From contig CAKSPR010000015.1 in assembly GCA_934486455.1 (NCBI GenBank), positions 1 through 35,131 on the forward strand: a stretch of 35,131 nucleotides of DNA. The letters run 5' to 3'. The position numbers and the translations under genes are program-made. The DNA is from an uncultured Eubacteriales bacterium. GTDB lineage: Bacteria; Bacillota; Clostridia; Oscillospirales; Acutalibacteraceae. This document shows, piece by piece, positions 1 through 6,966 of the stretch (positions are counted from its first letter, which is position 1; each line of letters starts with the position of its first letter). Below the pieces are notes generated by a model that saw nothing but the letters and a program-made list of their open reading frames with translations, did no database searches and had not been told where the DNA came from.

Positions 1-1
1 G

Positions 2-676
2 AAATACTGCCATGATAAACGCTATTGCGGAATCGGGTCTCTCTTAAAAACGGGAAATCTTTTCAATACGGACTTCTGCTACGGTGAGGTTCCTCTGAAG
101 CTCGACATTTTCGATTTTGATGCTTTTGAGAAAGATCCGACCACATTCTATATTACCTGCACGGATGTTGAAAGCGGAAAGCCGGTCTGTCATGAATATA
201 CCGGACGGAACGATCACGGCTTTGATTGGATCCGTGCATCAGCCTCACTTCCGTTGGTTTCACAAATTGTAGAGATCGACGGGTTGAAACTGCTTGACGG
301 CGGGGTATCCGACTCGATCCCCGTTGCCTATTTTGAAGGCATCGGATACACCAAAAATGTGGTCATCCTGACGCAGCCGCAGGGCTACCGAAAAGAGAAA
401 AACCGGATGCTGCCGCTGATCCGTATGAAATACCGGAAATACCCGAATCTCATAAAGGCTTTGGAGAATCGCCATCTGATGTACAATGCGGAGTTGGAAC
501 TGATTGCAGAGCAGGAAAAGCGCGGCGAGCTTTTCGTCATCCGCCCCGATTCACCCCTTCCGGTCAAGCGGGCGGAAAAAGACCCCGCCAAGCTGGAAGC
601 CTGCTATGAAATCGGCAGACAAACCGCAGAAAAGGAACTGGAACGACTGAATGCATTTATGAAAGCTGATAATTAA
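2..676 (+). CDS. Patatin-like phospholipase, 5' end outside window
   Basis: The reading frame is open from the left edge to TAA at 674-676, so the gene starts before the window and only its C-terminal 224 residues are seen. An ASASLP segment is followed about 20 residues later by LLDGG. In patatin-fold lipases, DGG carries the catalytic aspartate of the Ser-Asp dyad. The nucleophile motif GxSxG must lie upstream of position 1. Single-domain bacterial patatin-like proteins of the RssA/YjjU type hydrolyse acyl esters, usually of phospholipids, in the cytoplasm or at the membrane; the substrate here cannot be told. The first in-frame ATG (254) lies within the conserved fold and is not the start. 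An intrinsic terminator follows at 811-851. Family assignment is fairly secure; physiological role unknown. Confidence 0.8.
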   Translation, partial: KYCHDKRYCGIGSLLKTGNLFNTDFCYGEVPLKLDIFDFDAFEKDPTTFYITCTDVESGKPVCHEYTGRNDHGFDWIRASASLPLVSQIVEIDGLKLLDGGVSDSIPVAYFEGIGYTKNVVILTQPQGYRKEKNRMLPLIRMKYRKYPNLIKALENRHLMYNAELELIAEQEKRGELFVIRPDSPLPVKRAEKDPAKLEACYEIGRQTAEKELERLNAFMKADN

Positions 677-810
677 AAAGATATCGGAAAAGTGATTGGC
701 TACCGACAAATTGGTTTGCGGAGGATCCGCCGTCGGGTATTTCCGACCTTAACAATACTGCTTTGCATTCCGTAAATTCCGATCCGACCAATTGAATAAA
801 CTACATATAT

Positions 811-851
811 AAGCCGCTTGGTTTTCATTCGAAAATCAGGCGGCTTTTTAT
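811..851 (+). terminator. Intrinsic terminator after the patatin-like gene
   Basis: AAGCCGC (811-817) pairs with GCGGCTT (840-846). The stem can extend inward through GGTTTTC/GAAAATC with one mismatch, and a T-rich tract follows immediately. It lies 135 nt after the stop of the patatin-like gene. On the opposite strand the stem is not followed by a T run, so it serves the plus strand. Confidence 0.75.
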
Positions 852-855
852 TTTC

Positions 856-900
856 GGAGGTGATGAGAATATGATTGCAAAATCAGGGTTTTGCAGGTAA
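856..900 (+). other. Nine-codon ORF with a near-perfect Shine-Dalgarno
   Basis: GGAGGTGAT (856-864) is an extended match to the 16S anti-SD and is followed after 6 nt by ATG (871). The frame MIAKSGFCR stops at TAA 898-900, 18 nt from the end of the convergent MFS gene. It has no promoter of its own that I can see and follows a terminator. It could be the stub of a gene lost by deletion, or a chance sequence. I do not claim that it is expressed. Confidence 0.2.
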
Positions 901-917
901 AGGTACTGTTTTTGGTA

Positions 918-2096
918 TTAACTCTGTTCTGTGTTTTTCTTTAGAACCGCTCTTACGCGGAGCGTCATCGGTATCATGATAATATAAAACAGTATCAGGT
1001 AAAACGGGAAAATAACCATACCGAACGACTGACCAAGCAATCCGCAAAGTGTAGGAGCAAGCATGATTCCGATATATGCCGATGCCATTTGAATTCCGAT
1101 GACCGACTGTGAAACATCTCTGCCGAAGTTTTCGGGTGTGAGATAGTTAAAGTTCGGGAACAGCGGGCCGTTTCCGAGTCCGATTAAAAACATTGCGGCA
1201 GCGCACAGATATACATTGCTCGGAAGGACCAAAAGCAGCAGAGCTGCACCTAATACAATCTGCCCCAGCTTGATTATTTTCCAGCTGTGTAACCTTGTTG
1301 CCAACACACCGGACAAAAACCGTCCGAGAGTCATCCCGACATAATATATCATTATAATTCGGGCTGCCTTTTCCGGGGACAAATGCTTGTATTCCACAAG
1401 AAATGTACTGCCCCATCCGCCGCAGGTGCACTCGATTGCGCAGGAGGCCATAAAAAGTCCGCACATCATTTTTACGCCCGGAATTTTTAATATGCTACCG
1501 AGCGATAACCGATTACGGCCTGTTACATAAGCGTTTTTTTCAGAGCCATGTGCCTTTTGCCACAACGGGAGTGATATAAACAACAGCGCTGCTATGGCAA
1601 GCTGAATGGCAAAAGTAATTCTGTATCCGCCGCGCCAACCGGATTGTCCCGCAATAACGAGAGATAAAATGTAGGGGCTTACAGATACACCTATACCGTA
1701 AAAGCAATGCAAAAAGCTCATATGTGTCGCGGAGTAATGCAGAGCAACATAGTTGTTCAGCGCAACATCTATTGAGCCGGCACCGATACCGAGTATAACA
1801 GCCAAAAAGCACATCACCCATAAATTCGGTGCAAAAGAATAGCCGAGTAAGGCAATCGCCGTCAGAAGCGTGCTGTATGCCGAAACCTTGTTGGTTCCGA
1901 GTTTAGCAATTATTTTAGAGCTGATGATACTTGATATAACAGTTCCGCAGGACACTATGACCGTAACAAAGCTGCCGAACGAGATAGGAAGTCCAAAGTC
2001 GGAGTATATTGCCGGCCATGCCGTACCGAAAAGCGAATCCGGTATTCCCAAGCCGATAAAAGCGATATATATTATAATCAGTAATACCGTTGCCAT
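918..2096 (-). CDS. MFS transporter (sugar permease-like, 12 TM)
   Basis: The product is a 392-residue polytopic membrane protein of the major facilitator superfamily. N-terminal features are a hydrophobic first helix and a GLGIPDSLFGTAWPAIYSDF segment, which resembles the loop after helix 1 in FucP/BglT-like MFS sugar permeases. Alternating hydrophobic helices continue to a basic C-terminus. The substrate is not identifiable. The frame is open to 2183, but I place the start at ATG 2096: GGGGGAG lies 8-9 nt upstream, and a full promoter (2155-2183) lies inside the longer frame, so an upstream start could not be transcribed from it. The gene is monocistronic, divergent from the glycosyltransferase at 2466 and convergent with the patatin-like gene. 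An inverted repeat at 2194-2214 just upstream of the -35 box suggests regulated expression. Confidence 0.8.
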   Translation of the reverse strand: MATVLLIIIYIAFIGLGIPDSLFGTAWPAIYSDFGLPISFGSFVTVIVSCGTVISSIISSKIIAKLGTNKVSAYSTLLTAIALLGYSFAPNLWVMCFLAVILGIGAGSIDVALNNYVALHYSATHMSFLHCFYGIGVSVSPYILSLVIAGQSGWRGGYRITFAIQLAIAALLFISLPLWQKAHGSEKNAYVTGRNRLSLGSILKIPGVKMMCGLFMASCAIECTCGGWGSTFLVEYKHLSPEKAARIIMIYYVGMTLGRFLSGVLATRLHSWKIIKLGQIVLGAALLLLVLPSNVYLCAAAMFLIGLGNGPLFPNFNYLTPENFGRDVSQSVIGIQMASAYIGIMLAPTLCGLLGQSFGMVIFPFYLILFYIIMIPMTLRVRAVLKKNTEQS

Positions 2097-2154
2097 AGAA
2101 CATTCTCCCCCGCAGCTTGCAAAAGCCTCGTGTTTTGAGTTCTGAATATCAAGA

Positions 2155-2183
2155 ATTATACTACAAGAAAAACAATAAATCAA
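2155..2183 (-). promoter_or_regulatory. Sigma-A promoter of the MFS gene
   Basis: On the minus strand TTGATT (2178-2183) is followed after exactly 17 nt by a perfect TATAAT (2155-2160). Predicted transcription start is near 2148, giving a leader of about 50 nt to the ATG at 2096. The match and spacing are strong by sequence alone. Confidence 0.75.
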
Positions 2184-2193
2184 TATAAAACGA

Positions 2194-2214
2194 ACCGTAA
2201 TGAAAGGTTACGGT
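2194..2214. promoter_or_regulatory. Inverted repeat, candidate operator of the MFS gene
   Basis: ACCGTAA (2194-2200) and TTACGGT (2208-2214) form a perfect 7-bp dyad with a 7-nt centre. Its centre lies about 56 bp upstream of the predicted start of the MFS transcript, just behind the -35 box. That position is typical of an activator site. No regulator gene is adjacent, so the binding protein is unknown. Confidence 0.45.
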
Positions 2215-2390
2215 CTATAGGATAAAAACAAAATGCGGCGGCTTTACGGCAATGCCGTCGGCACACCCGATGTCGGTGCCCTTGACCTTAAGCTTTGCGC
2301 AACTGCGCCTGTCTTTGTCTCCGAAATTTTCGGCTGATCCTGCGATTTTCCGATTTTTGCGTTTTTATGCAGGGCTGCGGGGTATTTTTG

Positions 2391-2419
2391 TTGCAAAACA
2401 AAGAAAAATGTTATATAAT
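2391..2419 (+). promoter_or_regulatory. Sigma-A promoter of the GtrB-like gene
   Basis: TTGCAA (2391-2396), a 17-nt spacer and a perfect TATAAT (2414-2419) lie 47 nt before the ATG at 2466. Between this promoter and the divergent MFS promoter (about 2184-2390) I see no gene, only GC-rich DNA with a short hairpin (ACGGC/GCCGT at 2246-2258). Confidence 0.75.
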
Positions 2420-2465
2420 TACTTTTGGTATATTTGCAATATTTTTATGAAACGGCGGAGATATA

Positions 2466-3380
2466 ATGCTTTCGATAGTCATTCCCGTTTATAATGAAGA
2501 AGAAATCGTTGTCGAAGCGGCAACGGAAATAAAAAAAGTTTTGACCGACGAGCACATAGCCTTTGAAATTGTTTTCGTGGACGACGGCTCAAGAGACCGC
2601 TCATGGCAGCTCATTTGCGGCGAGCATAAAAAGGACGGCAGAATCAAGGGTGTAAAATTCACCCGCAACTTCGGAAAGGATGCGGCGATTTTTGCCGGTC
2701 TTAAACAATGTAAGGGAGATTGCACGGCCGTTATGGACTGCGATCTTCAGCACCCGCCCGAAAAGCTTCCGGAGATGTATCGGCTGTGGCAACAGGGCTT
2801 CGAGGTTATTGAGGGGGTAAAAGCCTGCCGCGGGCGGGAGGGCATTTTTCACCGTGCCTTTGCAAATTTCTTTTACAACATAATGTCCAAAATAACCAAG
2901 ATGGACATGCGTAACGCCTCGGATTTCAAGCTGATCGACCGCAGGGTTGTCAACACGTTGATAAAAATGCCCGAGCATAAAATGTTCTTCCGCACCCTTT
3001 CGTCCTGGGTGGGATACAAAAGTACCTCGGTGACATACGATGTCGGTGAAAGAATCGGCGGCCGCTCAAAGTGGTCGACCAAGCAGCTTTTCAAGTATGC
3101 CATGACCTCCGTTTCAAGCTTCACCACCCACCCCATGCAAATGGTTACCTGGTGCGGGGCGCTGGTCTTTGTCATTTCGATAATTGTGGGTATATGGAGC
3201 CTTGTTGATAAGCTCGTCGGCAGAGCCATTGAGGGTATGACCACCGTCATCTTCCTCCTGCTTTTTATCGGAAGCATAATAATGCTGACCCTCGGAATAA
3301 TCGGGCACTATATTGCTCGTATATACGAGGAGGTACAGGCGCGCCCGAGGTATATCATCGACGAGTTTCTCGACGAATAA
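2466..3380 (+). CDS. GtrB-like polyprenyl-phosphate glycosyltransferase (GT2)
   Basis: The 304-residue protein has an N-terminal GT2 domain and two C-terminal membrane helices (about 225-250 and 258-285), the architecture of GtrB, ArnC and DPM1. These enzymes transfer a sugar from a nucleotide donor to undecaprenyl phosphate on the inner face of the membrane. Visible motifs are SIVIPVYNEEE at the N-terminus, VDDGS (38-42), and the DXD-type metal site in MDCDLQHPPE (D91, D93). The start is ATG 2466 with GGAG 5 nt upstream, and a clear promoter precedes it. It converges on the polysaccharide operon. The lipid-linked sugar it makes would be a natural donor for the GtrII-like enzyme at 4638. A GtrA flippase is not present in the window. 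The sugar is unknown. Confidence 0.85.
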   Translation: MLSIVIPVYNEEEIVVEAATEIKKVLTDEHIAFEIVFVDDGSRDRSWQLICGEHKKDGRIKGVKFTRNFGKDAAIFAGLKQCKGDCTAVMDCDLQHPPEKLPEMYRLWQQGFEVIEGVKACRGREGIFHRAFANFFYNIMSKITKMDMRNASDFKLIDRRVVNTLIKMPEHKMFFRTLSSWVGYKSTSVTYDVGERIGGRSKWSTKQLFKYAMTSVSSFTTHPMQMVTWCGALVFVISIIVGIWSLVDKLVGRAIEGMTTVIFLLLFIGSIIMLTLGIIGHYIARIYEEVQARPRYIIDEFLDE

Positions 3381-3465
3381 AGCGGTCCTTCGACCTGTAA
3401 GCGTCGGTAATCGAGCCGTGCCGCGAAAGACGCCTTGTAAAAAACAAAAACTGCAATTAAAAATG

Positions 3466-3502
3466 AAAAAGGAGCATTGGTTTTCACCGTTGCTCCTTTT
3501 TT
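3466..3502. terminator. Bidirectional terminator at the end of the EPS operon
   Basis: GGAGCA (3471-3476) pairs with TGCTCC (3491-3496), with further GG/CC pairs inside. There is an A run on the left (3466-3470) and a T run on the right (3497-3502), so both strands read a stem followed by U residues. It sits between the convergent ends of the GtrB-like gene (3380) and the last gene of the minus-strand operon (3516). Confidence 0.85.
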
Positions 3503-3515
3503 ACTGTAACCGATT

Positions 3516-4390
3516 TTATTTGTTTTTAAGCGACATAACAGCCGCATACTCGCTTTTTCTTCCCTTTGAAAGGTAGAAATCCTTAAATCTTATGTTGCTC
3601 GGAATTTCGTTTTTCTCATCGGCGTCCACAAAACCGGGGTGAAAAAGCACCTCGATGTCGAGCCCGCGTTTTTTGCGTAGTCGACATATTTCGGCAGCAG
3701 CTTTTTTACCGTGCCGTGGTCCATATTCCCCGAAAACATTATTCCGAAAAAGACCGCCGTTTCGGCTCCCGTGGTTTTGAACCTTCTGCGATTTATACGG
3801 CCGAAGAAATTGAGAAGGATTTGTTTTATCAGATTTTTTGAAAGATACCGAAAATAAAGAGACGGTGTTTTTAAAAAAGGTGTGATCGGCTCGCAGGGGA
3901 TCCTTATATAGTCGGCCTTTATTCCCCGCTCGGCCATGGCCTCGCAAAGAGCGGAAAAAACGGCGGGTATCATATGGGTGTGCTGATGACCGTCCAAAAA
4001 AATCGGTGCGTCAAAACCTAACACCGAGCGCATTTTTTCTATCTGCGCCGCTGCTTCGAGCTTTATTTGGCGAACAAATTTTTTCCGTTTAAAAATCGAC
4101 AGCCTTAAAAGTCCCGCAAAGGAATGTTTAAAATTCCCGTCACGGTCGGTTAAAAGCGAAAGCCCGTCTTTTTGTCCGACACAGCACCCCTCAACAAAAT
4201 TAAGATGAATACACAGCCTTACATCCGATAGCCTGTCGGTTTTTTGCTTTAATTCGGAAACGGGAGCATTTGAAAGCACGCTTATTTTGTTTAAGCAACC
4301 GTTTTTGACGCCTTCTTCAATGCGGCCGCAGCTTTTTTCGGTCAGGCCGAAATCGTCGGCGCAAAAATAAATGTGCGGTTCAAAGTCCAC
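3516..4390 (-). CDS. ChbG/YdjC-family carbohydrate deacetylase, frameshifted
   Basis: ChbG/YdjC proteins are metal-dependent deacetylases acting on N-acetylated sugars. The N-terminal metal motif CADDFG (residues 10-15 from the start chosen here) and the His-rich DGHQHTHM segment are intact. The frame that carries them ends at 3590 with an unrelated tail. The true family C-terminus, with EVLFHPGF and ending NK, continues in the next frame to a stop at 3516. The break is at an A6 run (complement of 3669-3674): one extra A, or a -1 slip on A AAA AAC, restores about 291 residues, the usual family length. I favour an indel (assembly error or mutation) but see the finding. The start is uncertain: GTG 4390 has a GGGG-rich SD about 10 nt away, while TTG 4450 lacks one. 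It is the last operon gene. The 4391-4637 gap upstream has no recognisable gene. Confidence 0.75.
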
Positions 4391-4637
4391 TTGGCGCTTT
4401 CCCCTTTCCCCTGCTTCGTCCAACCGCCGCCTTTGCGAAAATTCGGACAAATTCGGCGTGCTGCTTTTCCGCTGTCGGACTGCCGTTTCTCGGTTAAAAT
4501 TTTGCGGCGCTTTTCGGTTGTGCCTTTAACGGCACCGACAATACCGACGGACACTGTCGACTGCACCTTCCCGACGCTTACGGCCTGTAAACAAGCCATG
4601 CCGTCGGCCGTAATGCCTATGATAATTTCAGCCGCGT

Positions 4638-6239
4638 TTATCCGGCCGCACCGTCGGCCGCGGCTTCGGTTACGGTGTTTGCCGGCTCGCTCAGTTTAAC
4701 AACGACAATCCTGTCCTCCGTTAAAGCGACCGAGCCGTCATTCGGCCAGCAGGGCATTGCCGAAATCTGCGGGCGGCTTTCGATCTCCTGCGCCTCGGTT
4801 CCCGAAACGAAATCAAGCGACATGCCGCAGTAATCGTTAAGAGCCGATGTCATTACGCTCTGCCCCACCACCTCGTCGTCGTGGCGCACGATAAGGCCGT
4901 TTGTTGTGCCGGTTATCTCGGGCGGGAAATTGATGGAATAATCGTCGGAATTTTCAAGTCTGCCGATGACCAATATTCTCTCTGCCCTGTCAAAGCCGTC
5001 GAGCAGCTCGATGCGGTCGGATATTCTGACCAGTATTCCGTAGGATTTTTCAAAGGCCATCTGAAGCTTGTGGTAGGCCACATTTGCGGTGCAGATGTTT
5101 GAATATGTAATAGCGGCGCACAAAACAACTATCACCCAGCTCTTAACGGTGTTTGCGGCCTGCCCTTTAAATTCCGTTTTTTCATAAAGCATTATCAAAT
5201 ATATATACAATATGAAAAAGCTCATCTTCATAAGGGTGTGGTAATCGAGATTGCTGTTTGCAAAATAAAGAGCCGAGCATCCGAAGGGCACCGATATAAC
5301 ATATACGGCCAAAAGCGGCAGTGCCCATCCTCTGACCTCTTTAACCGCCAAAAAGATATATCCCGCCCCCACCGCGGCAAAGACACCCAAATTCACAATC
5401 GAATAGAAGTTTATGCCGGAGGAAAAATCCACAAAAAATTTATAAAACAAATAAAGTGATGAGCCCACGGCCGAGGAGAAGGAAAGGCTTTCAAGCTCCT
5501 TGGTTTTGGAAATGCCCTGATAATCCGACGCCGATATGTGACCGACGGCCATTATCGCCTGCCAGATAAGATAGTAACACAAAACCGACCCGATAACGCA
5601 CAGGGCATATTTTGCAAGCTTTTTGAGGGAGTACATCGGGCTGTCTGCTTTTGTAACAAGGCCGAGAATAAGCAGACACACAAGAAGCGCCACGGCCACC
5701 GTAATATAGGCCTGATATATGCCCAGCGAAAGGGTCATAAGCCCCACCGCAAGAGCAATGCTCAAAGTCCCCTTTTTGTGTGTCAGAATAAAGCACGCAA
5801 TACATACAAGAAGGAAGGACAGGCAGTAAGCATCGGCCACATAGCAATATGTAAAGGTGGATATGACGGTGGGGAAGGTGGCGGTTATTCCGCCTATCAT
5901 GGCGGCCGACGCCCGCTTTTTAACATCAAGTGTTTCGCACACAAAAACCGATGCCAGCGCTACAAAAAGCAGTGCCGAAATCCCGTTTAACCAAGGCAGC
6001 TCATACCCGGTGTTTAAGCTTGAGGTAAAGGATAAAAACCACCGTCCCAACGGCTCCATATGCTGAGGGTCGTTGCGAAAAACGAGCGAATCCCAGTTGG
6101 GAAGCCAGTTGGTCATTCGGTAAAAATGGGCGGCAATTCCGCAAAGCAGCGCCGACAAAAAGGCTGTCGTTCGAATTTTATTTATCTTAGACTTCAAAAA
6201 AGCAAAAAGCATTTCGGGCGCAACTGTTTTTTCAGACAT
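4638..6239 (-). CDS. GtrII-like membrane glucosyltransferase (GT-C)
   Basis: The 533-residue polytopic protein has about 10-11 hydrophobic helices up to residue 375, then a soluble C-terminal domain. The early segment after helix 1, NWLPNWDSLVFR, carries the acidic residue expected on the first outside loop of GT-C enzymes, and is followed by PLGRWFL. This pattern fits the glucosyl transferase GtrII family (Pfam Glucos_trans_II). Such enzymes take sugar from a polyprenyl-phosphate donor and decorate a polysaccharide on the outer face. The GtrB-like gene at 2466 could supply the donor. Start ATG 6239 has AAAGGA 8 nt upstream. It is a distal gene of the operon, 74 nt after the DivIVA-like gene. 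The acceptor is presumably the polymer made by this operon (inference). Confidence 0.75.
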   Translation of the reverse strand: MSEKTVAPEMLFAFLKSKINKIRTTAFLSALLCGIAAHFYRMTNWLPNWDSLVFRNDPQHMEPLGRWFLSFTSSLNTGYELPWLNGISALLFVALASVFVCETLDVKKRASAAMIGGITATFPTVISTFTYCYVADAYCLSFLLVCIACFILTHKKGTLSIALAVGLMTLSLGIYQAYITVAVALLVCLLILGLVTKADSPMYSLKKLAKYALCVIGSVLCYYLIWQAIMAVGHISASDYQGISKTKELESLSFSSAVGSSLYLFYKFFVDFSSGINFYSIVNLGVFAAVGAGYIFLAVKEVRGWALPLLAVYVISVPFGCSALYFANSNLDYHTLMKMSFFILYIYLIMLYEKTEFKGQAANTVKSWVIVVLCAAITYSNICTANVAYHKLQMAFEKSYGILVRISDRIELLDGFDRAERILVIGRLENSDDYSINFPPEITGTTNGLIVRHDDEVVGQSVMTSALNDYCGMSLDFVSGTEAQEIESRPQISAMPCWPNDGSVALTEDRIVVVKLSEPANTVTEAAADGAAG

Positions 6240-6313
6240 AGCAATATCCTTTTTTTCATTTCTCTCCGATGGTGAAAACCGTTTTTTTAAAAGGCAATAA
6301 TCGTATGGCGGTC

Positions 6314-6964
6314 TTAAAAATCGGTGTGGGAATCAAGAGCCTTTTGGGTGTCGATGGTTTCGCTTATCATGTTTTCGATCTGTCCCGTAATGGCGTCGCG
6401 GCTGGTTTCGATCCTGTGCATATCCCTTATGGTCTGGTCCGAAGCGGCAGTCAGCATATCAAGCTTTTCAACGGCCTCGCCGCAAAGCTTTGTCAGCGCT
6501 TCCTTCTGCTTTTTCTGCATTTCGTTGACCGAATTAACAATGTCGGCCACTTCATTCTGATATTTAGACATTCGGTTAAACATCATGTTGGCATATTCTC
6601 TTATCTTTTCGCTTACCGCCTTGTTTTTGTTTTCTATGTCCCGGTAGGCAACGGCAAAGATTATGCCGAGCTTTTCGGTGTCGGGCATATCCGCCTTTGC
6701 GTTGAGCTGGCTGGTAAGCTCGTCCACCCGACGCTTATAATCGTCCTCGGTAAGCTCATATCCGGTCAGCTTTTCGTTAAGCACCTCAATTTCCCTTTTG
6801 TTTACACCGTTGAGATCACGGTATTCGGAAAGTGATTTTTCCATCTCGGCCGTTTTTTGCTTAAGCTCCTCTACCTGCTTAGACAACTCGGCATTGGTTT
6901 TGGTGAGATAGTCAAAATAATCGTCGGTTTCCCTGCGGTTATATCCGAATAAGCTTACTTTCAT
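6314..6964 (-). CDS. DivIVA-like coiled-coil protein
   Basis: The 216-residue protein has no membrane segment and is predicted to be almost entirely helical. It opens with SLFGYNRRETDDYFDYL, which resembles the membrane-binding N-terminus of DivIVA/GpsB (F-x-GY-x4-V-x2-FL). Long heptad-rich stretches follow (about 20-75, 95-190). DivIVA proteins bind curved membrane and recruit partners to poles or septa. The frame allows TTG 6970, but ATG 6964 is preferred: it starts at the conserved MKVSLFG, 2 nt after the stop of the EAL gene, with AAGGAG 10 nt upstream. Tight linkage to the EAL gene suggests that the two act together, possibly positioning polysaccharide export (inference). It is short and divergent enough that 'coiled-coil protein' is the safe description. 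Confidence 0.6.
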   Translation of the reverse strand: MKVSLFGYNRRETDDYFDYLTKTNAELSKQVEELKQKTAEMEKSLSEYRDLNGVNKREIEVLNEKLTGYELTEDDYKRRVDELTSQLNAKADMPDTEKLGIIFAVAYRDIENKNKAVSEKIREYANMMFNRMSKYQNEVADIVNSVNEMQKKQKEALTKLCGEAVEKLDMLTAASDQTIRDMHRIETSRDAITGQIENMISETIDTQKALDSHTDF

Positions 6965-6966
6965 AA

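Noticed and set aside
2252..2494. Plus-strand 80-codon ORF in the divergent promoter region
   Set aside because: It spans the promoter of the GtrB-like gene, has no SD and has no protein-like composition.
4342..4599. An 85-codon minus-strand ORF between the GtrII-like and ChbG-like genes
   Set aside because: It shows no recognisable motif, overlaps the start of the ChbG frame and is rich in the bases of a GC-rich spacer. I treat 4391-4637 as non-coding.
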